Origin: Anaerolineae bacterium
GTDB lineage: Bacteria; Chloroflexota; Anaerolineae; Aggregatilineales; UBA2796
Length of the DNA: 64,000 nt
Assembly (NCBI GenBank): GCA_019637555.1
Contig: JAHBVK010000015.1
Coordinates: 1 to 64,000, forward strand
Direction of reading: 5' to 3'
Of the stretch, positions 26,237 to 35,559 are shown in pieces (position 1 is the stretch's first letter; every line of letters starts with the position of its first letter). A program made the translations under genes and the position numbers. A model generated the notes under the pieces. The model was not told the DNA's origin. It ran no database searches and saw only the letters and a list, made by a program, of their open reading frames with translations.

Positions 26237-26847
26237 ATGAGTAATTCCTATATTACACTTGCACTGGTCTCCGGCTATCTTTCGCGGTTGGTACGTTTGT
26301 CGTAGCTGCTAATGGACCAATAGCTGGAAGGGCTGGACGAGACGAAATTCGGTTTATAAACCAAATGATGGCTCATCATGCTAGGGCAGTTATGATGGCG
26401 AATACTTGTCTCGCAAAAGCAGAAACCGAGGCCGTCCTTGGGTTGTGTCAAAGTATCATCGAACAACAAATGGCTGAGACCTCTGAGCTTCAGAATTGAT
26501 TATCAACTTGATATAGCATGGATGACCAACCCTCAATGGCATGGATGAAGGATCAAATGAATGCCACTCCTACGGCTATTACGACAGACGCAACGCAAAT
26601 GCCGCAAATGGATATGCCTACGTCGGGAATGATGGTGTTGACCGGTTTAGAGGGTCATGCCTACGAAGTTGTCTTCATGGAAACAATGATCGAGCATCAC
26701 GATCAAGCAATTCACATGTCTGAACGCCTCTTAGTGCAAACAGGCAGCGAAGGTCATCAGGAGCTAAGAGCTTTCGCCCAACGTGTAATTGACAATCAAA
26801 GTGCCGAAATTAAGCAAATGGAAAGCATGATCGCTGAACGGCAATAA
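26237..26847 (+). pseudogene. DUF305 protein, frameshifted and with two in-frame TGA codons
   Basis: Homologous along its length to the intact DUF305 gene at 39149-39763. The signal peptide frame breaks near 26283. The main frame then reads ANGPIAGRAGRDEIRFINQM, MMAHHARAVMMANTCLAKAE and so on to 26500, where TGA occurs twice at the places of the two conserved tryptophans of the WLxxW motif. The frame continues through EHHDQAIHMSERLL. The mutations (TGG to TGA) look like decay. The second half alone (26518-26847) could be translated but lacks a signal peptide. Confidence 0.75.
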
Positions 26848-26875
26848 TTACCGAATTGTGAGTTGACCCTTAATT

Positions 26876-26921
26876 GGCAGTGTCAGTCTGGGAGTGTTAT
26901 CGGATTCTCGGACTGACTGCC
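26876..26921 (+). terminator. Hairpin after the DUF305 pseudogene
   Basis: GGCAG..CAGTC pairs with GACTG..CTGCC around a long loop, 29 nt after the stop. The interval to 27099 holds no gene. Confidence 0.45.
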
Positions 26922-27099
26922 GTCTTCAAACGGCAATTGAGCAGCCGCACCACTCTTTCAAAGTTGTGGTTAGTCACACACAGCGGCTTTTGAGCCTTAC
27001 TAGTGTTCTGATTTTCAGGGGGACTTCCAGTATATCTCCCAGAGAGAAGCTTCAAACGCACTCTTGAGTTACCGACTGGAGGTATGCGTTACTGATTTC

Positions 27100-27121
27100 T
27101 TCAACGGCACTATCCGTTGAA
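27100..27121 (-). terminator. Hairpin after the DUF2085 gene
   Basis: TTCAACGG/CCGTTGAA with a 6-nt loop, 18 nt downstream of the minus-strand stop at 27139. Confidence 0.55.
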
Positions 27122-27138
27122 CGAGGTGGGTACCTGTA

Positions 27139-27927
27139 TCACCATTCCATAGTCTCGAACTCGCTTTTCCTGGTTGAAAGCTTCAGCTTGAGCGTTTCAT
27201 GCAGCTCTAGCATTCCTCTATCAATGTAAGGATAGGCAAACCATATCACCGCAATGCCAAACAATATGCCAGTAAAAAGGCGAATTGAGGAGTTAAAAGA
27301 TCCAAATGAGTCGCCAATGTAGAACCACCCAGGAAACGCATTGTCCGTAATTGTCACCAACCATTGATTCGAATAGCGGAACCCACCAGCTAATCCTCCC
27401 GAAATATCGCTGATGAGATGTGTGATACCGTCTATTGCCAGAGGTGTGGCCAATAGCAGTCCTAGATGCCAGCGCAATGGTCGAATTACTCGATTCCTCC
27501 GCAACCAACCAAATACAACTCCCGCCAACCACACCGAGCCATACATAAACACCATACGATCAGACCAAGCGACCTTCCATCCAAGTTCAACATTGCCTAG
27601 AAATGCGCGTAGCGCCAATAGATCAATTGCATCATATCCAGTAAGTTGGATCGGCAGGTCTGCCACGTTGTACATGGGTTGCGATCCGAATAGGAAAAAG
27701 GAACGTTGTGCCATCTGATGACAAAATGCACTGTATAGACTGTATATCGCTTGGCCTGCTCCCGTCCAGCCGAGCTTCATGAATACTGGTGCAGTGAACG
27801 GCAAGAGTATCCATATACCAAATACAAGGTTAAGGACCAGCAGCCAATGGGTGGAGAACCAAGCTGCACTTTCAACAACTACTCTGGCACGTTGTTTTTG
27901 GGGACTTAGACTCGAAATCTCTGACAT
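27139..27927 (-). CDS. DUF2085 membrane protein
   Basis: 262 residues from ATG 27927, with AAAGGA upstream; a longer frame to 28161 would overlap the TlpA gene. Membrane helices near 25-45, 115-140, 150-165 and 225-245. The segment YSLYSAFCHQMAQRSFFLFG carries the CHQ..xRSFF hallmark, followed by LRAFLGNVELGWKVAWSDRMVFMYGS and the ITHLISD stretch typical of this family. Function unknown. The pair with TlpA (16 nt apart) suggests thiol redox chemistry at the membrane. Confidence 0.78.
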   Translation of the reverse strand: MSEISSLSPQKQRARVVVESAAWFSTHWLLVLNLVFGIWILLPFTAPVFMKLGWTGAGQAIYSLYSAFCHQMAQRSFFLFGSQPMYNVADLPIQLTGYDAIDLLALRAFLGNVELGWKVAWSDRMVFMYGSVWLAGVVFGWLRRNRVIRPLRWHLGLLLATPLAIDGITHLISDISGGLAGGFRYSNQWLVTITDNAFPGWFYIGDSFGSFNSSIRLFTGILFGIAVIWFAYPYIDRGMLELHETLKLKLSTRKSEFETMEW

Positions 27928-27943
27928 ACGCGAAGTTCCTTTG

Positions 27944-28642
27944 TCAATCGCTATGACTATCTGAATGCATCGCTGTAGAAGGCATCGCATTAAGATTTGA
28001 CCGGATGATCTCTTCTGATAGCAGTCCGAATTGACGAAAACGCAAAAGACCTTCACTATCAATGAAAAAAGTAGTAGGTAGGGCAAGCACATCGAAGGAC
28101 TCTGATACAACACCTTCAGTGTCCAGAAGAACGGGAAATGTCCAGTTGAACTGATCAACAAAACGGTTGATAGCTATCGTATCCTCTCTCAGATTGATAC
28201 CAATAACTACAATGTTTTCCTTGTCTCCAAGCTGTTCGTAAATTGACTGAAGCAGTGGAGCCTCAATCCGACAAGGCTCACACCAAGATGCCCAGAAATT
28301 CAAGATGATCCGTTTATCTCGATATTCGGTGAGTTTTTGAGATGTGCCATCTAGATCCGCGAGCGCGAAGTCAGCTAACTCCTGTCCTTCCTTAAAACCC
28401 GTCCATCCTATCGGTGTAGGTGAGGGGAACCAACCACGTGGAGTTACCGTGACAAACGGGGCTGAAGTTGGCGGTGTTGTGGGAACAATGCGTATGAAGG
28501 TCGCAGCACTCGTTACCAACGAGGTAGAAATTGGCGGATAAATCTGAGTGAGCGGCTGCAAACGTGATATAACCAGATAAACAACTACCGAGCCAACTAG
28601 AATAGCAATCCCAATGACATTTTTACGAATTTCTGTAGTCAT
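27944..28642 (-). CDS. TlpA/ResA-like exported thioredoxin
   Basis: 232 residues; start at 28642 chosen because the transmembrane anchor (about residues 8-27) begins directly after it. After a Thr/Pro linker the thioredoxin fold carries LNFWASWCEPCRIEAPLLQSI with an intact CxxC, and ALPTTFFIDSEG with the cis-Pro. Membrane-tethered thiol reductant on the outer face, perhaps keeping copper-protein cysteines reduced. Operon with DUF2085 and divergent from a P-type ATPase. Confidence 0.9.
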   Translation of the reverse strand: MTTEIRKNVIGIAILVGSVVVYLVISRLQPLTQIYPPISTSLVTSAATFIRIVPTTPPTSAPFVTVTPRGWFPSPTPIGWTGFKEGQELADFALADLDGTSQKLTEYRDKRIILNFWASWCEPCRIEAPLLQSIYEQLGDKENIVVIGINLREDTIAINRFVDQFNWTFPVLLDTEGVVSESFDVLALPTTFFIDSEGLLRFRQFGLLSEEIIRSNLNAMPSTAMHSDSHSD

Positions 28643-28780
28643 TATGATTTCTACCCACACTGTTAGAAATTTATGCTCGTTTGCGGACATGCCCCAGCAT
28701 GAGTTCGAAATCGAGTAGTAAATCGTGGTGGACTTCCTAAACTTAACATTTCAACAATAGTAGAATCGTGACAGGTGAGC

Positions 28781-28830
28781 AATACGCCAAACGGCGTGTT
28801 TCACACTGCAACCCCGCCATTTGGCGTATT
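28781..28830. promoter_or_regulatory. Dual palindromic operator between tlpA-like gene and P-type ATPase
   Basis: AATACGCCAAACGGCG (28781-28796) and CGCCATTTGGCGTATT (28815-28830) form an inverted repeat with 15 of 16 bases matching. Each half is itself a near-palindrome, and their centres are 30 bp apart, about three helical turns. It lies between divergent genes. Confidence 0.7.
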
Positions 28831-28915
28831 TTCTTGAGCAAACCGAAAGGAGACAATAAAACGACTTCTCTGAGCTTCAGGAAGATATCGAACCAGAGAA
28901 AGGATAATACCGCCG

Positions 28916-31378
28916 ATGCATGACGCATTAGTAAGTGTGGACGGAATGTTGACTGTCCACTGCGCTCGAAATATCGAAGCTGCGCTACAACGTCTGCCTG
29001 GTGTCCATCATGTTGATGCTAACTATATTAACAGCACGGCAAACGTGCATTATGATGAAGCCCAGATAACGCTCGACAAGATACGTGAGACCGTCAAAGA
29101 TTGCGGCTACATTTGCTCGAACGCCACTGTTATGTCTCATAAACATGCTGCTCATGGTGAGATACAAGACCATCCTGAGGTGCGTGCCACACATGGCGGG
29201 CTAGCAGATGTGCAAGAACTGCCAACGGAGCAGCACGCAGAGCATACCATTGTAACTTCCGATTCTAGCGAAATGCACGCTGAACATACGACGGCACAGT
29301 CACCGGTTGCTAGCCCACACACTGCTCATGGCGTGAAGACGGATCATGCGGCGCATGACATGGATGCACATGCGATGATGGGTCACGCAGGTATGTCAGC
29401 GGACGAGATGGCACGTGATATGCGCAACCGCTTTCTTGTCGCGCTTATCTTTACGATACCGATCTTCCTAACTTCCCATCTCGCGGAATTGCTTGGACTG
29501 ATGATTCCGCCGCCATTTGGATTATCGATTCCAGTTTTCGGATTCCTACTTGCGACTCCAGTAGTGCTATATGGCGCGTGGCCCTTTTTAGTTGGCGCAC
29601 GGAACGCCTTGCGTCAGCGTGTGCTAAACATGAATGTGCTCGTAGCTATCAGCGTGTTCACCGCTTATTTGTTCAGCGTCGGAGCGACCTTTCTTTTCGA
29701 GGCAGAGACGTTCTACGAAGCGGCTGCCATGCTGACTACTTTCGTACTGTTCGGACATTGGATGGAAATGCGGTCTCGGGCCGGGACAAATCAGGCGATT
29801 GAAAAACTGATCCAGCTCGCGCCACCAACAGCACGAGTGCAGCGAGATGGACGTGAAGTTGAAATCCCGACGGATCAAGTTGTCATCGGCGATACGTTAG
29901 TAATTCGGCCCGGAGATCGCATCCCCGTAGATGGAGAAGTGATCGAGGGTGCATCCAGTGTTAATGAGAGCATGATCACGGGCGAGAGTCAGCCTGTCTC
30001 CAAGAAGATTGGAGACACCGTAATCGGTGCAACTATTAACCAAACAGGTAGTTTTAAGGCAAAAGCGACCCGTGTTGGTGCGGATACCACTTTGAGCCAG
30101 ATCGTGAAACTGGTGCAAATGGCGCAGAATTCCAAAGCGCCTGCACAACGCCTCGCGGATAAGGCTGCGCAATATCTTGTGTTGGTCGCGGTAGGTGGTG
30201 GGTTATTGACGTTCGCCTACTGGTACTTTGTCCGTCAACAGTCTATCGTTGGCGCACTAACGTTTGCGATCACTGTCGTTGTGATTGCGTGCCCAGATGC
30301 ACTTGGATTGGCAACACCAACCGCTGTCGCCGTCGGAACCGGAATGGGAGCAGAGAACGGCATTCTATATAAGAATGCAGAAGCGTTGGAAGCGCCAGCG
30401 AAGATCAATGCCGTCATTTTTGATAAGACAGGTACGCTTACGCGGGGCGAACCAGAAGTTGTCGAGGTGGGTGCTGTTCCGCCGTTCAACAGGTACGAAT
30501 TGCTTCAGTTGGCTGCGTCTGCCGAAAGCGGTAGTGAGCATCCACTGGCTGCCGCAGTGATTGACGCAGCAAAGAGACAGGGAGCAGACTTGCTACCATC
30601 CCAGGACTTCGATGCAATTCCGGGTCATGGGTTGCAGGCAAATGTACGTGGACGATTAGTGCTGATCGGCAATCAAAAGTTGATGAATGATCGCGGTATC
30701 TCCTTTGCCGAGCAACTTACACAGGCATCATCCCTCTCTGGAGCAGGGCGTACCGTTATCTATGTTGCGGTGGATGGCAGGGCCGCCGGAATTGTCGCTA
30801 TCGCCGACCAGATTCGTGCAGGAGCAAAGGATGTGGTGAAATCCCTCAACGATCTAGGGATTGAAGTAGCCATGCTTACTGGCGATAATCGCGCCACCGC
30901 CGAACGCATTGCTGGAGAAATTGGTATCCAAACTGTGTTCGCAGAGGTGTTACCCCATCAAAAAGTGGACAAAGTGAAGGAGTTGCAAGCTCAAGGTAAG
31001 ACGGTGGCGATGGTTGGCGACGGCATCAACGACGCACCAGCCTTGGCGCAGGCTGACGTAGGGATTGCCATTGGTGCAGGCACTGATGTAGCCGTTGAAA
31101 CGGCAGATGTCGTGTTGATGAAAAGCGACCCATCTGATGTCGTCGGACTAGTAGAACTGAGCCGCGCAACGTTGAACAAAATGCGCCAGAACCTCGCTTG
31201 GGCAGTAGCGTACAACATGCTGGCAATCCCAGTTGCAGCGGGACTATTCGCCGATGTCGGATTGATATTGCGACCAGAAGTGGGCGCACTGGCCATGTCA
31301 GGCTCATCCATCATCGTGGCGATCAATGCAGTTCTACTACGCAGAGCGAACGTGCCACATTTACGGCGCACTGCTTAA
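28916..31378 (+). CDS. P1B-type ATPase with CPD in place of CPC
   Basis: 820 residues. The N-terminal HMA-like domain has [12 protein letters not shown], so the first cysteine of CxxC is replaced. A His-rich linker follows (about residues 80-165). The actuator has TGES and the phosphorylation site is DKTGT near 502; SEHPLAAA and GDGINDAPA are intact. The sixth-helix ion site reads [11 protein letters not shown] near residue 459 instead of CPC or CPH. This could alter specificity or transport stoichiometry. It is transcribed divergently from the TlpA operon behind a dual operator. Confidence 0.9.
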   Translation: MHDALVSVDGMLTVHCARNIEAALQRLPGVHHVDANYINSTANVHYDEAQITLDKIRETVKDCGYICSNATVMSHKHAAHGEIQDHPEVRATHGGLADVQELPTEQHAEHTIVTSDSSEMHAEHTTAQSPVASPHTAHGVKTDHAAHDMDAHAMMGHAGMSADEMARDMRNRFLVALIFTIPIFLTSHLAELLGLMIPPPFGLSIPVFGFLLATPVVLYGAWPFLVGARNALRQRVLNMNVLVAISVFTAYLFSVGATFLFEAETFYEAAAMLTTFVLFGHWMEMRSRAGTNQAIEKLIQLAPPTARVQRDGREVEIPTDQVVIGDTLVIRPGDRIPVDGEVIEGASSVNESMITGESQPVSKKIGDTVIGATINQTGSFKAKATRVGADTTLSQIVKLVQMAQNSKAPAQRLADKAAQYLVLVAVGGGLLTFAYWYFVRQQSIVGALTFAITVVVIACPDALGLATPTAVAVGTGMGAENGILYKNAEALEAPAKINAVIFDKTGTLTRGEPEVVEVGAVPPFNRYELLQLAASAESGSEHPLAAAVIDAAKRQGADLLPSQDFDAIPGHGLQANVRGRLVLIGNQKLMNDRGISFAEQLTQASSLSGAGRTVIYVAVDGRAAGIVAIADQIRAGAKDVVKSLNDLGIEVAMLTGDNRATAERIAGEIGIQTVFAEVLPHQKVDKVKELQAQGKTVAMVGDGINDAPALAQADVGIAIGAGTDVAVETADVVLMKSDPSDVVGLVELSRATLNKMRQNLAWAVAYNMLAIPVAAGLFADVGLILRPEVGALAMSGSSIIVAINAVLLRRANVPHLRRTA

Positions 31379-31413
31379 TTCTTATGACACGTTTGGGTAA
31401 AGGAGCACACCAA

Positions 31414-31683
31414 ATGTTGCTCACACGTCTTCGCAGTTTCCCAGTACAGCTAATCGCCATTGCGGTCTTTCCTATGTTGATCGTCTTGATGGCGGTCGCC
31501 TATGGGGCATCTCAATGCACGAACACGCGATGCAGATTCTGGTGAGTGAGCGTGATGAACGTGCAGTACGAGCAGCGGCGGAAACTCTGGCTGATCGCTT
31601 TTCTCAGCGGACGATGGGCCTAAACGTATGTATCGGCAGCAACGATCAAGCATTACATCGAGGCGCAAAAGAGAAGTTAGCCA
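31414..31683 (+). pseudogene. N-terminal fragment of a membrane sensor kinase, frameshifted and truncated
   Basis: AAAGGAG precedes an ATG at 31414. The first frame gives a membrane helix (VQLIAIAVFPMLIVLMAVAYGA). After a frameshift near 31510 another frame gives MHEHAMQILVSERDERAVRAAAETLADRF, typical of the membrane-proximal sensing region of Chloroflexota-type kinases. The rest of the kinase is missing where the tnpB-containing insertion begins. It may be the lost partner of the frameshifted regulator at 38493-39129. Confidence 0.55.
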
Positions 31684-32700
31684 GTGAACTGCACCTATGA
31701 GTACCGCCTGTACCCCCGCCAGCGCGAACGCAGCGCGCTTGAGCAAATGCTGGAGCAGATGCGCGAAGTGTACAATCTTGCCTTGCAGGAGTGCCAAGTC
31801 GTCTGCGAAACGACAGACAAACACGCAGGCGGTTTGGCGCAGTGGGGTTACTTCCGTGAGTGGCGCAAGCAAGCGGGTATCCTGCTCAACGCCAGCAGCT
31901 TGCAGCACACCTTGCGGCGCCTGGACAAGGCGTATGCCGCTTTCTTTCGTCGTCTCAAGGCGAAACAGACGGCGGGTCATCCCCACTTCAAGCCTGGTTC
32001 CCGCTTCAACAGCCTGGAATACACCTACGGCGATGGCTGCTCTGTGCGCTATGACGAGGACAAAGATCGCGTTGTCCTGTACCTGCAGAACGTCGGTGAA
32101 CTCAAGATGAAGCTGCACCGCTCCCTGCCCGCCGGCATCGATATGGGCTTGCTTCGTCTGCCCACCTTGTCGGAAGGAACGCGGATCGACAACCCGCGCT
32201 GGTTGAGAGCGTCGCTGGCTAAATTGCGTGTTGCCCAGCGTCGTCTCGTCCGCAGGACAAAGGGCAGTCAGCGCCGTGCCAAAGCGAGACGGCGAGTCGC
32301 CCTGCTGCACGAACGAGTAGCCAACACGCGCCGCGACTTCTGGCACAAGACCACGCACTGGCTCACCAAGCACTACCGACTGATTGCACACGAAGACTTG
32401 ACGCTTGGCTTTATGACCCACCATCCGCACCTCTCGCTATCGGCTCACGATGCTGGCTTGGGGTTGTTCCAACAGCTGCTCGAGTACAAAGCTGGAAACG
32501 CTGGTACGACGATCCTGCTGGTCAACCCTGCTCACACCTCGCAAGCCTGTAGTGGTTGCGGTGCGCTGGTGACCAAAGCCTTGAGTGTTCGTGTGCATGA
32601 CTGTCCGCACTGTTCCTTAAAACTGGATCGGGACGAGAACGCCGCCCTCAATATTCTCTCTAGCGTTCAAGTCGGCGAGGACTTCGCCGTCAGGCGTTAA
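31684..32700 (+). CDS. tnpB: IS200/IS605-type TnpB nuclease, internally deleted
   Basis: 338 residues starting at GTG 31684. Recognisable TnpB landmarks: N-terminal RLYPRQRERSALEQ helix, RLDKAYAAFFRRLK, RuvC-I GIDMGL, RuvC-II HEDL, zinc finger CSGCG...CPHC and RuvC-III LDRDENAALNIL, so the catalytic D, E and D remain. The segment normally joining the HRPLP strand to the RuvC-I aspartate, about 50 residues in relatives, is absent in frame (LHRSLP is followed at once by AGIDMG). The WED-type RNA/DNA-binding part would be damaged, so guide function is doubtful. No TnpA is present. Confidence 0.8.
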   Translation: MNCTYEYRLYPRQRERSALEQMLEQMREVYNLALQECQVVCETTDKHAGGLAQWGYFREWRKQAGILLNASSLQHTLRRLDKAYAAFFRRLKAKQTAGHPHFKPGSRFNSLEYTYGDGCSVRYDEDKDRVVLYLQNVGELKMKLHRSLPAGIDMGLLRLPTLSEGTRIDNPRWLRASLAKLRVAQRRLVRRTKGSQRRAKARRRVALLHERVANTRRDFWHKTTHWLTKHYRLIAHEDLTLGFMTHHPHLSLSAHDAGLGLFQQLLEYKAGNAGTTILLVNPAHTSQACSGCGALVTKALSVRVHDCPHCSLKLDRDENAALNILSSVQVGEDFAVRR

Positions 32701-32701
32701 C

Positions 32702-32771
32702 GTGGGGCAGTAGCCCGTGCGTAGCCTGAGAAGCTCCCCACTTTGGCTTTAGCAGGGAGAGTGGTCACATC
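32702..32771 (+). ncRNA. Right end/omega-RNA-like structured region downstream of tnpB
   Basis: GTGGGG (32702-32707) pairs with CCCCAC (32736-32741). CTCCC (32735-32739) can also pair with GGGAG (32755-32759), giving overlapping helices like the pseudoknotted omega-RNA encoded at IS605 right ends. A guide would begin just after about 32771. Inferred from position and pairing only. The remaining interval to 32961 holds no gene. Confidence 0.4.
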
Positions 32772-32961
32772 CTTGAGTTTTGCAACAAGAACACTTTCAG
32801 GACAACTCCACTATTTACTATTTACTATCAGCGGCAGGGCAAAAGTACAACACACCGCAGTTTTGTAAGGAAGAAATCTGGTCTTATTTGGTCTTAACCA
32901 GACAGGATTCTAGCTCCTATGATTACTATCACTAGAGCAGTATTAAGAGCAGTGGAGATAC

Positions 32962-33897
32962 ATGATGAGTACGAATGATGCCCTTCTCGAACATAAGGTA
33001 GAACTCGATACGACCACGCCAGAGCAGGCGTATTTGCTCAAACGCGGGCTGGCACAGATGCTCAAAGGCGGCGTGATAATGGACGTAGTGACGCCTGATC
33101 AGGCCAAGATTGCCGAGGATGCGGGCGCATGTGCTGTTATGGCATTGGAACGTGTACCCGCCGACATCCGCAAGCAGGGTGGTGTGGCAAGGATGAGCGA
33201 TCCCGACATGATCGAAAGCATCATGCGGGCCGTCTCAATTCCAGTAATGGCCAAGTGTCGCATTGGTCATATAGTTGAAGCACAAATTCTGGAAGCGTTG
33301 GGGGTGGACTATATTGATGAAAGCGAAGTATTGACGCCAGCCGATGAAGCGAATCACGTCAACAAGCATAAATTCAAAGTGCCATTTGTATGTGGCTGCC
33401 GCAATCTAGGTGAGGCACTACGCCGCATTGCGGAAGGCGCGGCTATGATTCGCACGAAGGGAGAAGCTGGCACAGGTGATGTAGTAGAAGCGGTTCGTCA
33501 TGCACGTCAAGTGAACTCCGAAATTCGTCGTGTATCGAGCATGAATGAAGATGAACTATTCACTTATGCGAAGGAAATTCAAGCTCCATACGCACTTGTT
33601 TTAGAAACCGCTAAGGTTGGGCGACTTCCAGTTGTCAATTTTGCAGCAGGCGGTGTAGCAACTCCCGCAGACGCAGCTTTGATGATGCAGCTTGGTGTTG
33701 ATGGCGTGTTTGTAGGAAGTGGCATCTTCAAGAGTGGCGATCCTGCCAAGCGCGCGGCAGCCATCGTGAAGGCGACAACGCACTTCAATAATCCAAACAT
33801 CTTAGTTGAAACCAGCCGCAACTTGGGCGAGGCCATGGTTGGGATCAATATTAGCAGCCTACCGGAAACTGATCGTATGGCAGGGCGCGGCTGGTAA
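32962..33897 (+). CDS. pdxS: Pyridoxal 5'-phosphate synthase, lyase subunit PdxS
   Basis: 311 residues, full length and highly conserved. It condenses ribose 5-phosphate, glyceraldehyde 3-phosphate and ammonia to PLP on a (beta/alpha)8 barrel. Landmarks: [21 protein letters not shown], where D is the family aspartate; [13 protein letters not shown] with the catalytic lysine; [29 protein letters not shown]; and [11 protein letters not shown] phosphate loop. pdxT follows after 68 nt. A biosynthetic core gene on a mobile element is unusual. Confidence 0.97.
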   Translation: MMSTNDALLEHKVELDTTTPEQAYLLKRGLAQMLKGGVIMDVVTPDQAKIAEDAGACAVMALERVPADIRKQGGVARMSDPDMIESIMRAVSIPVMAKCRIGHIVEAQILEALGVDYIDESEVLTPADEANHVNKHKFKVPFVCGCRNLGEALRRIAEGAAMIRTKGEAGTGDVVEAVRHARQVNSEIRRVSSMNEDELFTYAKEIQAPYALVLETAKVGRLPVVNFAAGGVATPADAALMMQLGVDGVFVGSGIFKSGDPAKRAAAIVKATTHFNNPNILVETSRNLGEAMVGINISSLPETDRMAGRGW

Positions 33898-33965
33898 AGC
33901 ACTAAAACCCGTTCGTCAAGGTAAAACAATTAGAGGTAGTTCCTTCACGGGAATGTGAACTCATT

Positions 33966-34547
33966 ATGACCCGCATTGGTGTGCTGTCACTGCAAGGTGA
34001 TTTCGCCGAACACAAATCGGCATTAGAGCGAGCTGGGGCGCAAGCTGTGGAAATACGTCTTCCTTATCAGCTTGAGGGGATAGATGGATTAATTATCCCC
34101 GGTGGGGAGAGTACAACACTCCGTAAGTTGTCCGATGCTTATGGTTTGATGGAACCACTGCGTGAGTACGCCAAAGTGCGACCTACTTGGGGTACCTGTG
34201 CTGGAGCGATCTTTCTTGCGCGCGAAATCGAAGGTCAGGATCCGCACTTGGGCGTGATGAATATCAAAGTGCGGCGTAACGCTTTTGGGCGTCAGATCGA
34301 CAGTTTTGTGGCCAATCTCGATATCAACGGAGGCAATTATCCAGCAATGTTTATTCGTGCCCCATTAATCCTTTCTGTTGGCTCAAATGTCAACACAATT
34401 GCGAAGCTGAATGATGGGCGAATCGTTGCAGCGCAACAGGATCATTTGCTGGCAACGGCGTTCCATCCTGAATTGACAGATGACTTACGGTTTCACACCT
34501 TGTTCATTGAGATGGCTAAGACGAAAAGTTATCCGCATCTGACCTGA
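33966..34547 (+). CDS. pdxT: Pyridoxal 5'-phosphate synthase, glutaminase subunit PdxT
   Basis: 193 residues. Class I glutamine amidotransferase that supplies ammonia to PdxS. Motifs: GVLSLQGDFAEH, IIPGGESTT (oxyanion region), GTCAGAIFLA with the nucleophilic cysteine and AFHPELTDD with the catalytic His-Glu pair. It forms the synthase complex with PdxS encoded just upstream. Confidence 0.97.
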   Translation: MTRIGVLSLQGDFAEHKSALERAGAQAVEIRLPYQLEGIDGLIIPGGESTTLRKLSDAYGLMEPLREYAKVRPTWGTCAGAIFLAREIEGQDPHLGVMNIKVRRNAFGRQIDSFVANLDINGGNYPAMFIRAPLILSVGSNVNTIAKLNDGRIVAAQQDHLLATAFHPELTDDLRFHTLFIEMAKTKSYPHLT

Positions 34548-34562
34548 ATTGTAGATGAGCTG

Positions 34563-35516
34563 TCATAGCGGCAGCCTGAGACGCAGAAACTGCGCTGGGT
34601 CTACACGTATGCCGTTCACAGCTATCTCCCAGTGCAAGTGAGACCCAGTGCTTCGACCCGTGTTTCCACTCGCCCCAATGATTTCGCCCTGCAACATGAA
34701 TTGCCCTGGAACTACATAGATGGCAGATAAATGGGCATACTCACTAAACACGCCCCACCCATGATCAACTACGATGTTATTGCCGTGAATATCTAGTGGT
34801 TGTGCATATACGACGCGGCCACTCGCTGATGCCACGATTGAAAGCCCAGAAGTGGTTTTCAGATCATATCCAGAATGGCGACGCACTTCGCCGTCATTGG
34901 TAAATGTACGTACACTCCCAAAGGGTGATGTTAACTTGCCATCGACCGGTTGCACGAATGGACCTTCCCAATAACGTTCAGGTGTCAAAACACTATAAAT
35001 TGCTTGCAATCGCGTTTCTTCTGCGACTTCAATATCTGGATTTAGTAGTTTAGCTTTGTCGGGAGGGATCGTGAAATCAGGTTCAGCGATAAAGCCGCCT
35101 GGGCTGACGTTAAGGTTGCCATCCCATTGTACAGACGAACCATCTTTCAGGTAAATCGTTGTTACTATTGGGTACTCGCGTACCTTCTGATCCATAGGGA
35201 CGGCAACTAAGCTGGCAAATCCTTCCGTCGTAGGAAAGAATGGATATGCTCGATCAAAGATCGATGCGTTTCCGCCAACTATTTCTTCCCCGCTAATTCT
35301 CAGAATACCTACTGTGCCTTGCTGTAGACTATCAAACTCCTGTGCAACTATGATGGAAGGCTGTGCTCGTACCGTGCGCGATGAACCTAGTCCGAGAACT
35401 ATTGCGCAAATCAGGAGTACAAGCGCGCGATAATGGAGAACTCTCAAAGCGTTATGTGACACCTTTCTATTTGTATCAAGCAGAATTAGGGAAGACGCTA
35501 CATCAGAAACTGCCAT
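34563..35516 (-). CDS. Exported M23 (LytM) family metallopeptidase
   Basis: 317 residues with an N-terminal signal anchor (about 28-50), a variable domain (about 55-185) and a C-terminal M23 domain: SPFGSVR, RRHSGYDLKT (His-Asp zinc ligands), VDHGWGVFSEYAHL and GSHLHWEI with the HxH motif. All zinc residues are intact, so cell-wall or protein endopeptidase activity is plausible. Last gene of the minus-strand operon that starts with cytochrome c. Substrate unknown. Confidence 0.9.
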   Translation of the reverse strand: MAVSDVASSLILLDTNRKVSHNALRVLHYRALVLLICAIVLGLGSSRTVRAQPSIIVAQEFDSLQQGTVGILRISGEEIVGGNASIFDRAYPFFPTTEGFASLVAVPMDQKVREYPIVTTIYLKDGSSVQWDGNLNVSPGGFIAEPDFTIPPDKAKLLNPDIEVAEETRLQAIYSVLTPERYWEGPFVQPVDGKLTSPFGSVRTFTNDGEVRRHSGYDLKTTSGLSIVASASGRVVYAQPLDIHGNNIVVDHGWGVFSEYAHLSAIYVVPGQFMLQGEIIGASGNTGRSTGSHLHWEIAVNGIRVDPAQFLRLRLPL

Positions 35517-35559
35517 TCATTACTTCCCGCGCATCAAGATATCGTAAGTGAACCAGCAT

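Noticed and set aside
26495-26520. Selenocysteine in the DUF305 copy
   Set aside because: The TGA codons replace Trp rather than Cys, no suitable hairpin follows, and a frameshift is present upstream.
31450-32430. Minus-strand frame of 326 codons opposite tnpB
   Set aside because: tnpB has clear catalytic motifs and codon use on the plus strand; the opposite frame shows none.
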